A stretch of DNA of 61,637 nt from Roseovarius sp. UBA6167 (GTDB taxonomy: Bacteria > Pseudomonadota > Alphaproteobacteria > Rhodobacterales > Rhodobacteraceae): NCBI GenBank assembly GCA_002428225.1, contig DIUD01000038.1, positions 1-61,637 on the forward strand, in the 5' to 3' direction. How positions within the stretch are numbered: the first letter of the stretch is position 1; each line of letters begins with the position of its first letter. Shown piece by piece: positions 1 through 6,590 of this stretch. The translations under genes were made by a program, and so were the position numbers. The notes under the pieces were generated by a model. It had not been told where the DNA came from. It saw only the letters and a list, made by a program, of their open reading frames with translations, and did not search any database.

Positions 1-212
1 TCCATCAGCATCGACTTGCCGCGCCCCACGCCGCCCCAGAGGTAAAGGCCCCTGGGCGGCTCGGGCGCGCGACGAAACCAGCCCTTGCGCGCAGGCGCGG
101 CCAGGGCGGCGCGGATACGCTCGAACTCGGGCAGGACGGCCTCCTGCACCGGATCGCGGGTCAGTTTGCCCTCGGCGACAAGCCGGGCGTAGCGACGGGG
201 AAGCGTTTCCAT
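1..212 (-). CDS. zapE: ZapE/AFG1-family ATPase, N-terminal part (cut by window edge)
   Basis: About 70 N-terminal residues of an AFG1/ZapE-type P-loop ATPase; the rest lies beyond the left edge. The visible part has the family layout: a short helical N-terminus (residues near LVAEGKLTRDPVQ), a basic stretch, then GLYLWGGVGRGKSMLM, a Walker A loop with the ZapE-type GxVGRGKS sequence. ZapE is known as a cell-division ATPase that acts on Z-ring stability, and relatives in mitochondria (Afg1/Lace1) work in protein quality control. The start is uncertain: ATG at 212 is used, but an in-frame ATG at 224 is equally possible and neither has a clear Shine-Dalgarno sequence. It lies just downstream of the proline iminopeptidase gene on the same strand. 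The family is clear from the P-loop context; function is inferred from the family. Confidence 0.8.
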   Translation of the reverse strand, partial: METLPRRYARLVAEGKLTRDPVQEAVLPEFERIRAALAAPARKGWFRRAPEPPRGLYLWGGVGRGKSMLM

Positions 213-251
213 GCCGCGCGCCATAGCGCGATGCGCCGCAGGCGGCAATGC

Positions 252-1226
252 TCAGCCGTGCCCGGACAGCCGGCGCATCACGCCCACAAGCTCGGCGGTG
301 ATCCCCGGTTCCGAGAGCGCGTGACCGGCCAGCGGCACTATCCGAAGATCGCAGGCAGGCCAGAGCGCGGCCAGCCGGTGCGCGGCGGCGGGCGGGCAGA
401 TCATGTCATAGCGCCCGTGCACGATGGTGCCGGGAATATGGGCGATCCGGTGCATGTTGGCATGGATGTGCCCGTCATGATCGAGAAAACCGCGATTGAT
501 GAAATAGTGATTCTCCAGCCGGGCAAAGGCGCGGGCATAATCGGCGGGGCTGTCGCCGCCCGCGCCGGTGGAATGCACCGTGGCCAGCGCGTTTTCCCAT
601 CCCGACCACGCCTTGGCATGGGTGACCTCCTGCGCGAAATCGCCGGAGAAAAGCCGCTTGTGATAGGCCGCGATCAGGTCGCCGCGCTCGGCCTCGGGGA
701 TGAGCGACGTGAAGCGCGCCCATGTCTCTGGCCAGAATGCCGCAGCCCCCCCGCCGTAGAACCAGTCAAGCTCGGCCTCGGTCATGGTAAAGACGCCGCG
801 CAGGATCAGATGGCGCGCGCGGTCGGGATGGGTCTGGGCATAAATCAGCGCCAGCGTCGCGCCCCAGCTTCCGCCGAAGACGAACCAGCTCTCGATGCCG
901 AGCGCCTCGCGGATGCGCTCGATATCGGCCACCAGGTGCCAGGTCGTGTTGGCCTCGACGCTGGCATGGGGCCGTGAGCGCCCGCAGCCGCGTTGATCGA
1001 ACAGCACGATCCGGTAAACCTCGGGGTCGAAATAGCGCCGCATCGCCGGGCTCGATCCGCCCCCCGGTCCGCCATGCAGCACCACCACCGGCAGGCCGTC
1101 GCGCCGCCCCGACTGCTCGACATAGACCGAATGACCGTCACCCACGTCGAGCATCCGCCGCTCGAAGGGCTCGACGGGGGGATGCAGATATTGCACTGCG
1201 CTTTTATGGCCCGAGACTCTGTCCAT
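252..1226 (-). CDS. pip: Proline iminopeptidase (alpha/beta hydrolase, S33)
   Basis: A cytoplasmic serine aminopeptidase of 324 residues that removes N-terminal proline from peptides. The oxyanion-hole motif HGGPGGG is at residues 51-57, followed by DQRGCGRS. The nucleophile is Ser120 in GGSWG. Asp274 (in HGRYDMI) and His302 (in LAGHAL) complete the triad. Length and motif order match the S33 family, typically about 310-330 residues. The frame stays open far upstream, but the ATG at 1226 is chosen because the family begins a few residues before the LHPPVEPF segment and because ubiG starts divergently at 1275. The 48-bp divergent spacer must hold both promoters; it contains an AT-rich tatata run at about 1236-1241. 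Function is confident. Confidence 0.92.
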   Translation of the reverse strand: MDRVSGHKSAVQYLHPPVEPFERRMLDVGDGHSVYVEQSGRRDGLPVVVLHGGPGGGSSPAMRRYFDPEVYRIVLFDQRGCGRSRPHASVEANTTWHLVADIERIREALGIESWFVFGGSWGATLALIYAQTHPDRARHLILRGVFTMTEAELDWFYGGGAAAFWPETWARFTSLIPEAERGDLIAAYHKRLFSGDFAQEVTHAKAWSGWENALATVHSTGAGGDSPADYARAFARLENHYFINRGFLDHDGHIHANMHRIAHIPGTIVHGRYDMICPPAAAHRLAALWPACDLRIVPLAGHALSEPGITAELVGVMRRLSGHG

Positions 1227-1274
1227 GCCTGTCCTATATATCGCCGGAGAACATTGAGCCACAGGGAGACCGGA

Positions 1275-2021
1275 ATGCAACCCGCGCAGAGCACGATTGA
1301 TCCCGCCGAGGTCGCAAAATTCGAGGCCATGGCCGCCGAATGGTGGAACCCGAACGGCAAGTTCAAGCCGCTGCACATGCTCAACCCCTGCCGTCTGGAT
1401 TACATCACCGCGCAGATCGCCGCCGAGTTCGACCGCGATCTGGGCACGGCACGCCCCTTCAAGGGGCTGCGGCTTCTCGATATCGGCTGCGGCGGCGGCT
1501 TGCTGAGCGAGCCGATGGCGCGGCTTGGCGCGTCGGTCGTCGGCGCCGATGCCGCCGCGGGCAACCTCCCCGTGGCGCAGATCCATGCCGAACGGTCGGG
1601 GCTTGCCATCGACTACCGTCACACCACCGCCGAGGACATGGCCGCGGCGGGCGAGCGGTTCGACGTTGTGCTCAACATGGAAGTGGTCGAGCATGTGGCC
1701 GATCCGCTGACCTATCTGAGCGCCTGCCATGATCTGCTCAAGCCCGGCGGGCTACATGTCTGCTCGACGATCAACCGCAATCCCAAGAGCTTTGCCATGG
1801 CCATTGTCGGCGCGGAATATATCATGCGCTGGCTGCCAAGGGGCACGCATGACTGGTCGAAATTCATCACCCCCGACGAGCTTCATGACCTCCTGCGCGA
1901 GGCGGGGCTCGACCCGGTGGACCGCAAGGGGTTCGTCTTCAACCCGATCACCTGGCAATGGCGCCTGTCAGAGCGCGACCTGAGCGTGAACTACGTCACC
2001 GCCAGCCTGCGGGCAGCCTGA
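1275..2021 (+). CDS. ubiG: Ubiquinone biosynthesis O-methyltransferase UbiG
   Basis: A SAM-dependent methyltransferase of 248 residues that carries out both O-methylation steps of ubiquinone synthesis at the inner face of the membrane. The N-terminus has the UbiG hallmark EWWNPNGKFKPLHMLNP (about residues 22-38). The SAM-binding glycine motif LLDIGCGGGLL is at 67-77, the acidic motif near GADAA, and VVLNMEVVEHV follows. The tail THDWSKFITPDEL and NYV near the C-terminus are also typical. The ATG at 1275 has a gggag Shine-Dalgarno about 6 nt upstream. It is divergent from pip and convergent with mscL. Nothing unusual; length matches the family. Confidence 0.95.
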   Translation: MQPAQSTIDPAEVAKFEAMAAEWWNPNGKFKPLHMLNPCRLDYITAQIAAEFDRDLGTARPFKGLRLLDIGCGGGLLSEPMARLGASVVGADAAAGNLPVAQIHAERSGLAIDYRHTTAEDMAAAGERFDVVLNMEVVEHVADPLTYLSACHDLLKPGGLHVCSTINRNPKSFAMAIVGAEYIMRWLPRGTHDWSKFITPDELHDLLREAGLDPVDRKGFVFNPITWQWRLSERDLSVNYVTASLRAA

Positions 2022-2042
2022 GCCGCCGGCAGGGGCCGCGCC

Positions 2043-2465
2043 TCACTTTCTGAGCGAATCGCGGATTTCCATGAGGATGTCGATCTCGCTCGGGCCGGGA
2101 TCGACGGCAGGGGCGGCTTCCTTTGGTCCCGCCTTCGCATCCCTGGCACGGTTGACCGCCTTCACCAACAGGAACACCACCCAGGCGATGATGAGAAAAT
2201 TGATCACCGCCATGATGAACCGGCCATAGGCAAAGACCGCGGCGCCCGCCTCTTCGGCGGCGGCGATGGAGGGATGGTCGCCCGAGCCGAGCACGATATA
2301 AAGGCCCGAGAAATCGACGCCGCCGAGAAACAGGCTGATGATCGGGTTTATCAGGTCGGCGACCATCGAATTGACGATGGCGGTAAAGGCCGAACCGATG
2401 ATGATACCCACGGCCATGTCCATGACATTGCCCCTGGCGATGAATGCCTTGAATTCCTGAATCAT
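2043..2465 (-). CDS. mscL: Large-conductance mechanosensitive channel MscL
   Basis: An inner-membrane osmotic safety valve of 140 residues that forms a pentamer. The N-terminal amphipathic helix MIQEFKAFIARGNVMDMAVG leads into the pore-lining TM1 (about 15-45, GIIIGSAFTAIV). A periplasmic loop follows, then TM2 (about 80-100, INFLIIAWVVFLLVKAVN), then a charged cytoplasmic helix (EIDILMEIRDSLRK). All are standard for MscL. The start at 2465 has an aaggga Shine-Dalgarno 6 nt upstream. A TATGATAAT sequence near 2521-2530 on the minus strand could be its -10 element, but no good -35 is visible. The gene ends 21 bp from the convergent ubiG. Confidence 0.96.
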   Translation of the reverse strand: MIQEFKAFIARGNVMDMAVGIIIGSAFTAIVNSMVADLINPIISLFLGGVDFSGLYIVLGSGDHPSIAAAEEAGAAVFAYGRFIMAVINFLIIAWVVFLLVKAVNRARDAKAGPKEAAPAVDPGPSEIDILMEIRDSLRK

Positions 2466-2812
2466 TGCTGTCCCTTTTTTTCACGCTGACACCGCGGGAT
2501 CTGGCCCGCTCATGCGGGGTGATTATCATATCTTTCAAAAGGACCACTGAAAATTCCCCCTGCGGCAAGGAGAAAGATCGCGCCGCGCGCCGCTGCCGCC
2601 GGCACATGGCCACTTGAACCTGACGCGCAATGCCATGGCGACCGACCTGGCGCCCGATTGCGCGACGGTGATTCAGGTGGCGACCGGGACCACCACGATT
2701 CCGATCTTCGTCCGGCTTGCCAGCAGGGCGCTGAACGGGGTGCATCCCGGCACGGTCAGGATGGTCACCGGCGCGCTAGTCGCGCTCGCGGGCGTGGTAG
2801 TTGAGCGATCCA
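2466..2812. other. Gene-free interval with a possible decayed coding fragment
   Basis: This 347-bp gap separates mscL from the tail-fibre-like cassette. The part next to mscL is AT-richer and probably carries the mscL promoter on the minus strand. From about 2614 to 2810 the plus strand reads as roughly 60 codons of protein-like sequence with a hydrophobic tail (ending GALVALAGVVV), but only a TTG is available as start, no Shine-Dalgarno is present, and it then runs antisense into the next gene. I treat it as a possible gene remnant of unknown family, not a gene. Confidence 0.35.
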
Positions 2813-3175
2813 TCAGAACCGCGCCGCCAGATCGGCAACGCCCTCGGGCAGGTCAGGCCAGACGGGGGCCTCGCCGGCCCGAATGGCGCGGCGGCACTCG
2901 GCCTGCATCAAAGATACCCATGCTTTCCACCCCGCCGCGCGGATCAGGTCGCCGATCTCGAACCCGACCGCACCGCGCGCGGTCTTCTCGCTGGCCCCGT
3001 CCGCGCGCAGGGCGGCATAGATCACCCCCGCCTGCGCGATGTTCATTTGTGTGGCCTCGGATGCAACATCGAGGATGCGCGCGCGGCAATCGGCCTTGAT
3101 CGTCGTGGCGCGGGCATCGAGAGCCAGTGCGGCCTTCTGCTCGGCGGTGATAACCTGACTGAAATCAATCGTCAT
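2813..3175 (-). CDS. Small phage/GTA-tail-associated hypothetical protein
   Basis: A 120-residue, mostly helical soluble protein with no signal peptide or membrane segment. It has an alanine/arginine-rich heptad-like central part (about 20-60) and a Trp-containing helix (about 83-95). I do not recognise a named family with certainty. The composition resembles small proteins next to tail fibres in phages and gene-transfer-agent-related loci. Its ATG overlaps the stop of the preceding 103-residue gene by 4 bp (ATGA at 3172-3175), so it is translationally coupled to that gene, which in turn follows a DUF2793 tail-fibre-type gene. This context suggests a tail-fibre chaperone, tip or assembly factor; that role is inference only. 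Confidence 0.7.
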   Translation of the reverse strand: MTIDFSQVITAEQKAALALDARATTIKADCRARILDVASEATQMNIAQAGVIYAALRADGASEKTARGAVGFEIGDLIRAAGWKAWVSLMQAECRRAIRAGEAPVWPDLPEGVADLAARF

Positions 3176-3483
3176 AGTCTGGTCTCCACTTCATATGGCG
3201 GCAAGGCTACAGGCCCGTCGCCCGTCAACGTGATCGGCGCGGGAAAGAGCGTTTCGTGCGGCGCGTTTGCACCATGGGGAAGAGCCAGCGTCAGGTGCAA
3301 TTCGCCGCCGATCCGCTCGACCGGCCCCGCGAACCAGTCGCCCGTGATCGCATCCTGCGGCAGGGTCGCGCCTTCTGGCAGTGGCGTGAAGTCGAACGCC
3401 TCGCCGTTGATCGTCAGGGTGTCGCCGCTGCGGCTCAACTCGAGTGGCATATCGCGGCGTTGTGGTGAAAGTTTGATCTGCAT
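3172..3483 (-). CDS. Small beta-rich protein of the tail-fibre cassette
   Basis: A 103-residue protein predicted by eye to be almost entirely beta-strand, with repeated short hydrophobic/charged alternations (DTLTINGEAFDFTPLPEGA, residues about 20-38) and no cysteines. It resembles the small proteins that accompany phage tail fibres, but I cannot name a family. The start at 3483 is well supported by a strong Shine-Dalgarno (aaggag, 6 nt upstream). It sits 11 bp downstream of the DUF2793 gene and overlaps the next gene by 4 bp, so the three genes form one tight unit. A role in tail-fibre assembly or as a small spike component is inferred from position only. Confidence 0.72.
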   Translation of the reverse strand: MQIKLSPQRRDMPLELSRSGDTLTINGEAFDFTPLPEGATLPQDAITGDWFAGPVERIGGELHLTLALPHGANAPHETLFPAPITLTGDGPVALPPYEVETRL

Positions 3484-3494
3484 GGCGTTCTCCT

Positions 3495-4568
3495 TCAGAA
3501 CCAGCGGCCAATGGCTATCATTTGTGGTGCCCCAAGGTTAGTATTGCTCACCCAGCTATAAATCCGATAGCCGACTGCGCCCAAACCCGGATTATTAAGA
3601 CCGATCCACCGGCTTGTGCCGCCACCAGAGCCGGCAACATAAGGGTCGGAGAAAAAACTTGCCGGGTAGCTCCATACATAATTATTCCCTTCCTGAAATA
3701 TCGCCCCTGCCGCGACCGTGGTCGTAAACTCCGGGCCCTCGAACGTGCAAATCTGCGTCCCGTCGGCAAAGCGCGTATATGACCCGTTGGCATTGCTGCC
3801 ACGCTCGATGATCGCCCCGGTCGGCACACCGCCGGACCGGGACACCGTGCCCAGGATGTTCCCCCGGCTATATCCGAAATCCGCCCGCATGAGCCGCCCC
3901 ACCGTAGTATCGGTGGCAGAGGACTGAACGGCGGCCCCGCTCACCAGCCCGCTTGCCCCGGCCACGCGCAGCGCCTCGGTCCAGGTCGCGCCATCGGCGC
4001 TGACCTTGATCGACCAGTCGTCGGTCCCGGCCGTGCCCATTTCGGCGCGGCCCGACCAGTTGGTCTGAAACAACAGGCTTGCCGTGTCTCCTTGAGCGGC
4101 CTTGTTGAGCTTCAGCTGATGGCCCGCGCCCTCATGCGTCAGCAGCGTCGCGGGACTGGCCACTGCAAGGCGATTGACCGCATCAGCCGTGGTGCCCACC
4201 CCGACACCGGCCAGATTGTCCAGATCGGGCAGGCGCTCGACCCAGGCGGTGCCGTCGAAGACGACCGAACGTTCCTCCGAGAGCACCTCGGCGCGCCATC
4301 CGGGCTGCGGCTCGATAAAGCGCCAGTTGCCGTCGGTCCAGGTTGCGATCTGGCGCTCCGCCCCGGCCCAGTCGCCGACAGCCCCGTTTGCAACGATGTG
4401 ACGCTCGCCCTCGGCAGGGTTTGCCGGTGGCGCGTTCAGGGTCCTGTCCGACACGCTCAGTTGCACGAGGATATCGAGAATCCCGAGCGCCTCGTTATGC
4501 GTGACATGCTTCTGCGCCTGCGAGGGCAGGATGAACGGCAGGGACAGGATCGAGGACTGGTCTTGCAT
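3495..4568 (-). CDS. DUF2793 tail-fibre-like protein
   Basis: A 357-residue protein beginning with a DUF2793-type domain (about residues 5-110: LPFILPSQAQKHVTHNEAL, then ATWTDGNWRFIEPQPGW). The middle is Thr/Ala-rich and fibre-like. The C-terminal tip (about 225-357) carries a GSNANGSYTRFADGTQIC segment and many aromatic, Asn and Gly residues, as in phage receptor-binding domains. DUF2793 proteins occur in rhodobacterial prophages and have been linked to fibre components of gene transfer agents; I state that from memory. The start at 4568 has ggag 8 nt upstream. The DNA for the C-terminal tip (about 3500-3720) is visibly more AT-rich than its surroundings, consistent with transfer or diversifying selection. 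No head, terminase or integrase genes lie nearby. Confidence 0.82.
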   Translation of the reverse strand: MQDQSSILSLPFILPSQAQKHVTHNEALGILDILVQLSVSDRTLNAPPANPAEGERHIVANGAVGDWAGAERQIATWTDGNWRFIEPQPGWRAEVLSEERSVVFDGTAWVERLPDLDNLAGVGVGTTADAVNRLAVASPATLLTHEGAGHQLKLNKAAQGDTASLLFQTNWSGRAEMGTAGTDDWSIKVSADGATWTEALRVAGASGLVSGAAVQSSATDTTVGRLMRADFGYSRGNILGTVSRSGGVPTGAIIERGSNANGSYTRFADGTQICTFEGPEFTTTVAAGAIFQEGNNYVWSYPASFFSDPYVAGSGGGTSRWIGLNNPGLGAVGYRIYSWVSNTNLGAPQMIAIGRWF

Positions 4569-4683
4569 GGCGCGACTCCGGCTGGTGACATCCGGATCCG
4601 ATCTAGGCGCGAAATCGTTAACAGGTCACGGTGCCAGCGCGCGCCCCTGCCGCGCGACACGCAACACCCATCGCCAGGCACGA

Positions 4684-5436
4684 TCAGGGCATGAGACAGA
4701 GCAATGCCGCGATCTCGGCCATCTGTTGCGCGGCGCCCAGCACATCGCCGCTCTGTCCGCCGATTTTCACCCGCGCGAGCCTGGCGACGGCCAGAACCGC
4801 AAGCGCCGCCGCGCCCGCCGCCAGCAGGCCGGACGCACCATGAAGCAGAACCGCCCCCGCAGCAGCCAGCCCCGCGCCAAGAAGAACGGTTGCCACAGGC
4901 GGCCGGCCCTGCGCCTGCGCCAGCCCGGTCTCGCGGGCTTGGGGCAGGACGGCCATCGCCCCCGCCATCGCCGCGCGCGACAGCATCGCCGAGGCGACAA
5001 GGGCGGCCGCAGCCACGCCGGGACCGGCCTCGAACAGGAACGACAGCGCCACCGCGCGCAAGCCGAGCGTCAGCGCAAGCGCGATCACCCCGTAGCTGCC
5101 GGTGCGGCTGTCGCGCATGATCTCGAGGCGCCGCTCGCGCGTCCGGCCACCCCAGATCCCGTCCGCCGTGTCGGCCAGCCCGTCCTCGTGAAGCGCGCCG
5201 CAAAGCATCACCAGCGCGCCGAGCGCCAGCAACGCCGCCACCGGCGCGGGCAGGCCAGCCATCAGCGCGGCCCAGCCGATCAGCGCGGCCCCTCCCCCCA
5301 GCACCGCCCCCGCCAGCGGCCAGGCCCAGGCCGCGCGCGCGCCGCGCGCCGCATCGCCCACGGGCACCGGCAGGCGCGTGAGCAGCCCCAGCGCAAGCGC
5401 CGGATCGCCGGGGCGGAGGAGGGCTTTGTCGGTCAT
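4684..5436 (-). CDS. cobS: Adenosylcobinamide-GDP ribazoletransferase (cobalamin synthase)
   Basis: An integral membrane enzyme of 250 residues that joins adenosylcobinamide-GDP to alpha-ribazole in the last part of cobalamin assembly. The family hallmark HEDGLADTADGIWGG lies at about residues 83-97, followed by RRLEIMRDSRTGSYG. Several hydrophobic segments fill the rest. The frame stays open further upstream, but ATG 5436 is chosen: it gives the usual length and leaves a 73-bp divergent spacer to cobT. A divergent cobS/cobT pair is a common arrangement. No other cob genes are in the window. The spacer is too short for a full cobalamin riboswitch and I see none. Confidence 0.93.
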   Translation of the reverse strand: MTDKALLRPGDPALALGLLTRLPVPVGDAARGARAAWAWPLAGAVLGGGAALIGWAALMAGLPAPVAALLALGALVMLCGALHEDGLADTADGIWGGRTRERRLEIMRDSRTGSYGVIALALTLGLRAVALSFLFEAGPGVAAAALVASAMLSRAAMAGAMAVLPQARETGLAQAQGRPPVATVLLGAGLAAAGAVLLHGASGLLAAGAAALAVLAVARLARVKIGGQSGDVLGAAQQMAEIAALLCLMP

Positions 5437-5509
5437 CGCAGCGGTTTGCTCTGGGGTTGGCGCGCCTGCCGCGATACACAAGCGCGCGCTCACTTGCAAC
5501 GAGGCTGCC

Positions 5510-6559
5510 ATGTCCGTCCCCTTCACCACGCTCGCCGATTTCGCCGCGCGCCTGCGCGATCTGCCCGGCCCCGATGCAACCGCCGCAGAGGCTGCGCGCG
5601 CGCGCGATGCCACGCTGACCAAGCCCCCCCGCGCGCTCGGCCGGCTCGAAGAGGTGGCCGCCTGGTATTGCGGATGGCGCGGCGCGGCGCGGGCGCGCGT
5701 CACCCGCCCGCAAGTGGCTGTTTTCGCGGGCAATCACGGGGTCGTGGCGCGCGGCGTCTCGGCCTTTCCGGCCGAAGTCACCGCGCAGATGGTGGCGAAC
5801 TTCAAGGCAGGCGGCGCGGCGGTCAACCAGTTGGCGGGCGCGGTTGGCGCGCGGCTCGACGTGCACGCGCTCTCGCTCGACCGGCCCACGGGCGACATCA
5901 CCGCCGGCCCCGCCATGTCCGAGGCGGAATGCGTCGCGGCGCTGCGGGCGGGCTGGGCGGCGGTGGACCCGCGCGCCGATCTTTTCGTGGCGGGCGAGAT
6001 GGGCATTGGCAACACCACGCCCGCCGCGGCGATCGCGCTTGCGCTTTTCGGCGGCCACGCCGAAGACTGGACCGGACGCGGCACCGGGCTGGACGATGTC
6101 GGATTGGCGGCGAAAGCGCGGGTCGTGGCGCAGGCGGTCGCGGCCAATCCGGGGCGCGGCGGGCTGGAGGTGCTGCGAACGCTCGGCGGGCGCGAACTGG
6201 CGGCCATGGCGGGGGCGATCATCCGGGCGCGCACGCTGTGCATCCCGGTGCTGCTCGACGGGTTCATCTGCACCGCCGCCGCCGCCTGTCTGGAGGTCGA
6301 GGCCCGGGGTGCCCTCGACCACACGCTCGCGGGCCATGTCAGCGCCGAGCCGGGGCACGCCCGCCTGCTCGAGAGACTGGACAAGGCGCCGCTTCTGTCG
6401 CTCGGGCTGCGGCTGGGCGAGGGCTCGGGCGCGGTGCTGGCGATGAGCGTGGTGCAGGCGGCGCTTGCGTGCCATTCTGGCATGGCGAGTTTCGCCGAGG
6501 CCGGCGTATCCGGGGCAGAGCCATGCTTGACGCCGGACGCCCCCCGCAATACTGATTAA
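5510..6559 (+). CDS. cobT: Nicotinate-nucleotide-dimethylbenzimidazole phosphoribosyltransferase
   Basis: A cytoplasmic 349-residue enzyme that makes alpha-ribazole phosphate from nicotinate mononucleotide and dimethylbenzimidazole, the substrate supply for CobS next door. Diagnostic segments are the N-terminal LTKPPRALGRLEEVA (about 36-50), FAGNHGVVARGVSAFP (about 71-86), GEMGIGNTTPAAA (about 163-175) and the C-terminal LGLRLGEGSGAVLAM with the catalytic glutamate at Glu304. ATG 5510 is chosen because it gives the family length; other ATGs upstream would extend across the divergent promoter region. The stop codon abuts a 13-bp palindrome at 6559-6571 ahead of the permease gene. Confidence 0.95.
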   Translation: MSVPFTTLADFAARLRDLPGPDATAAEAARARDATLTKPPRALGRLEEVAAWYCGWRGAARARVTRPQVAVFAGNHGVVARGVSAFPAEVTAQMVANFKAGGAAVNQLAGAVGARLDVHALSLDRPTGDITAGPAMSEAECVAALRAGWAAVDPRADLFVAGEMGIGNTTPAAAIALALFGGHAEDWTGRGTGLDDVGLAAKARVVAQAVAANPGRGGLEVLRTLGGRELAAMAGAIIRARTLCIPVLLDGFICTAAAACLEVEARGALDHTLAGHVSAEPGHARLLERLDKAPLLSLGLRLGEGSGAVLAMSVVQAALACHSGMASFAEAGVSGAEPCLTPDAPRNTD

Positions 6560-6571
6560 ATCCGTCGGATT
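6559..6571. promoter_or_regulatory. 13-bp perfect palindrome upstream of the ABC permease
   Basis: AATCCG-T-CGGATT is a perfect inverted repeat with a one-base centre, preceded by ACTGATT. It begins at the last base of the cobT stop codon and ends 20 nt before the permease start. Its position suits an operator. The GTCGGATT half looks like what I remember of iron-responsive boxes in Rhodobacterales, but that match is from memory and unverified. Confidence 0.4.
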
Positions 6572-6590
6572 ACCCCGGAGCACCCCGCGC

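Noticed and set aside
5437..5509. Possible cobalamin riboswitch between cobS and cobT
   Set aside because: The spacer is only 73 bp, far shorter than the aptamer, and I see no B12-box-like sequence.
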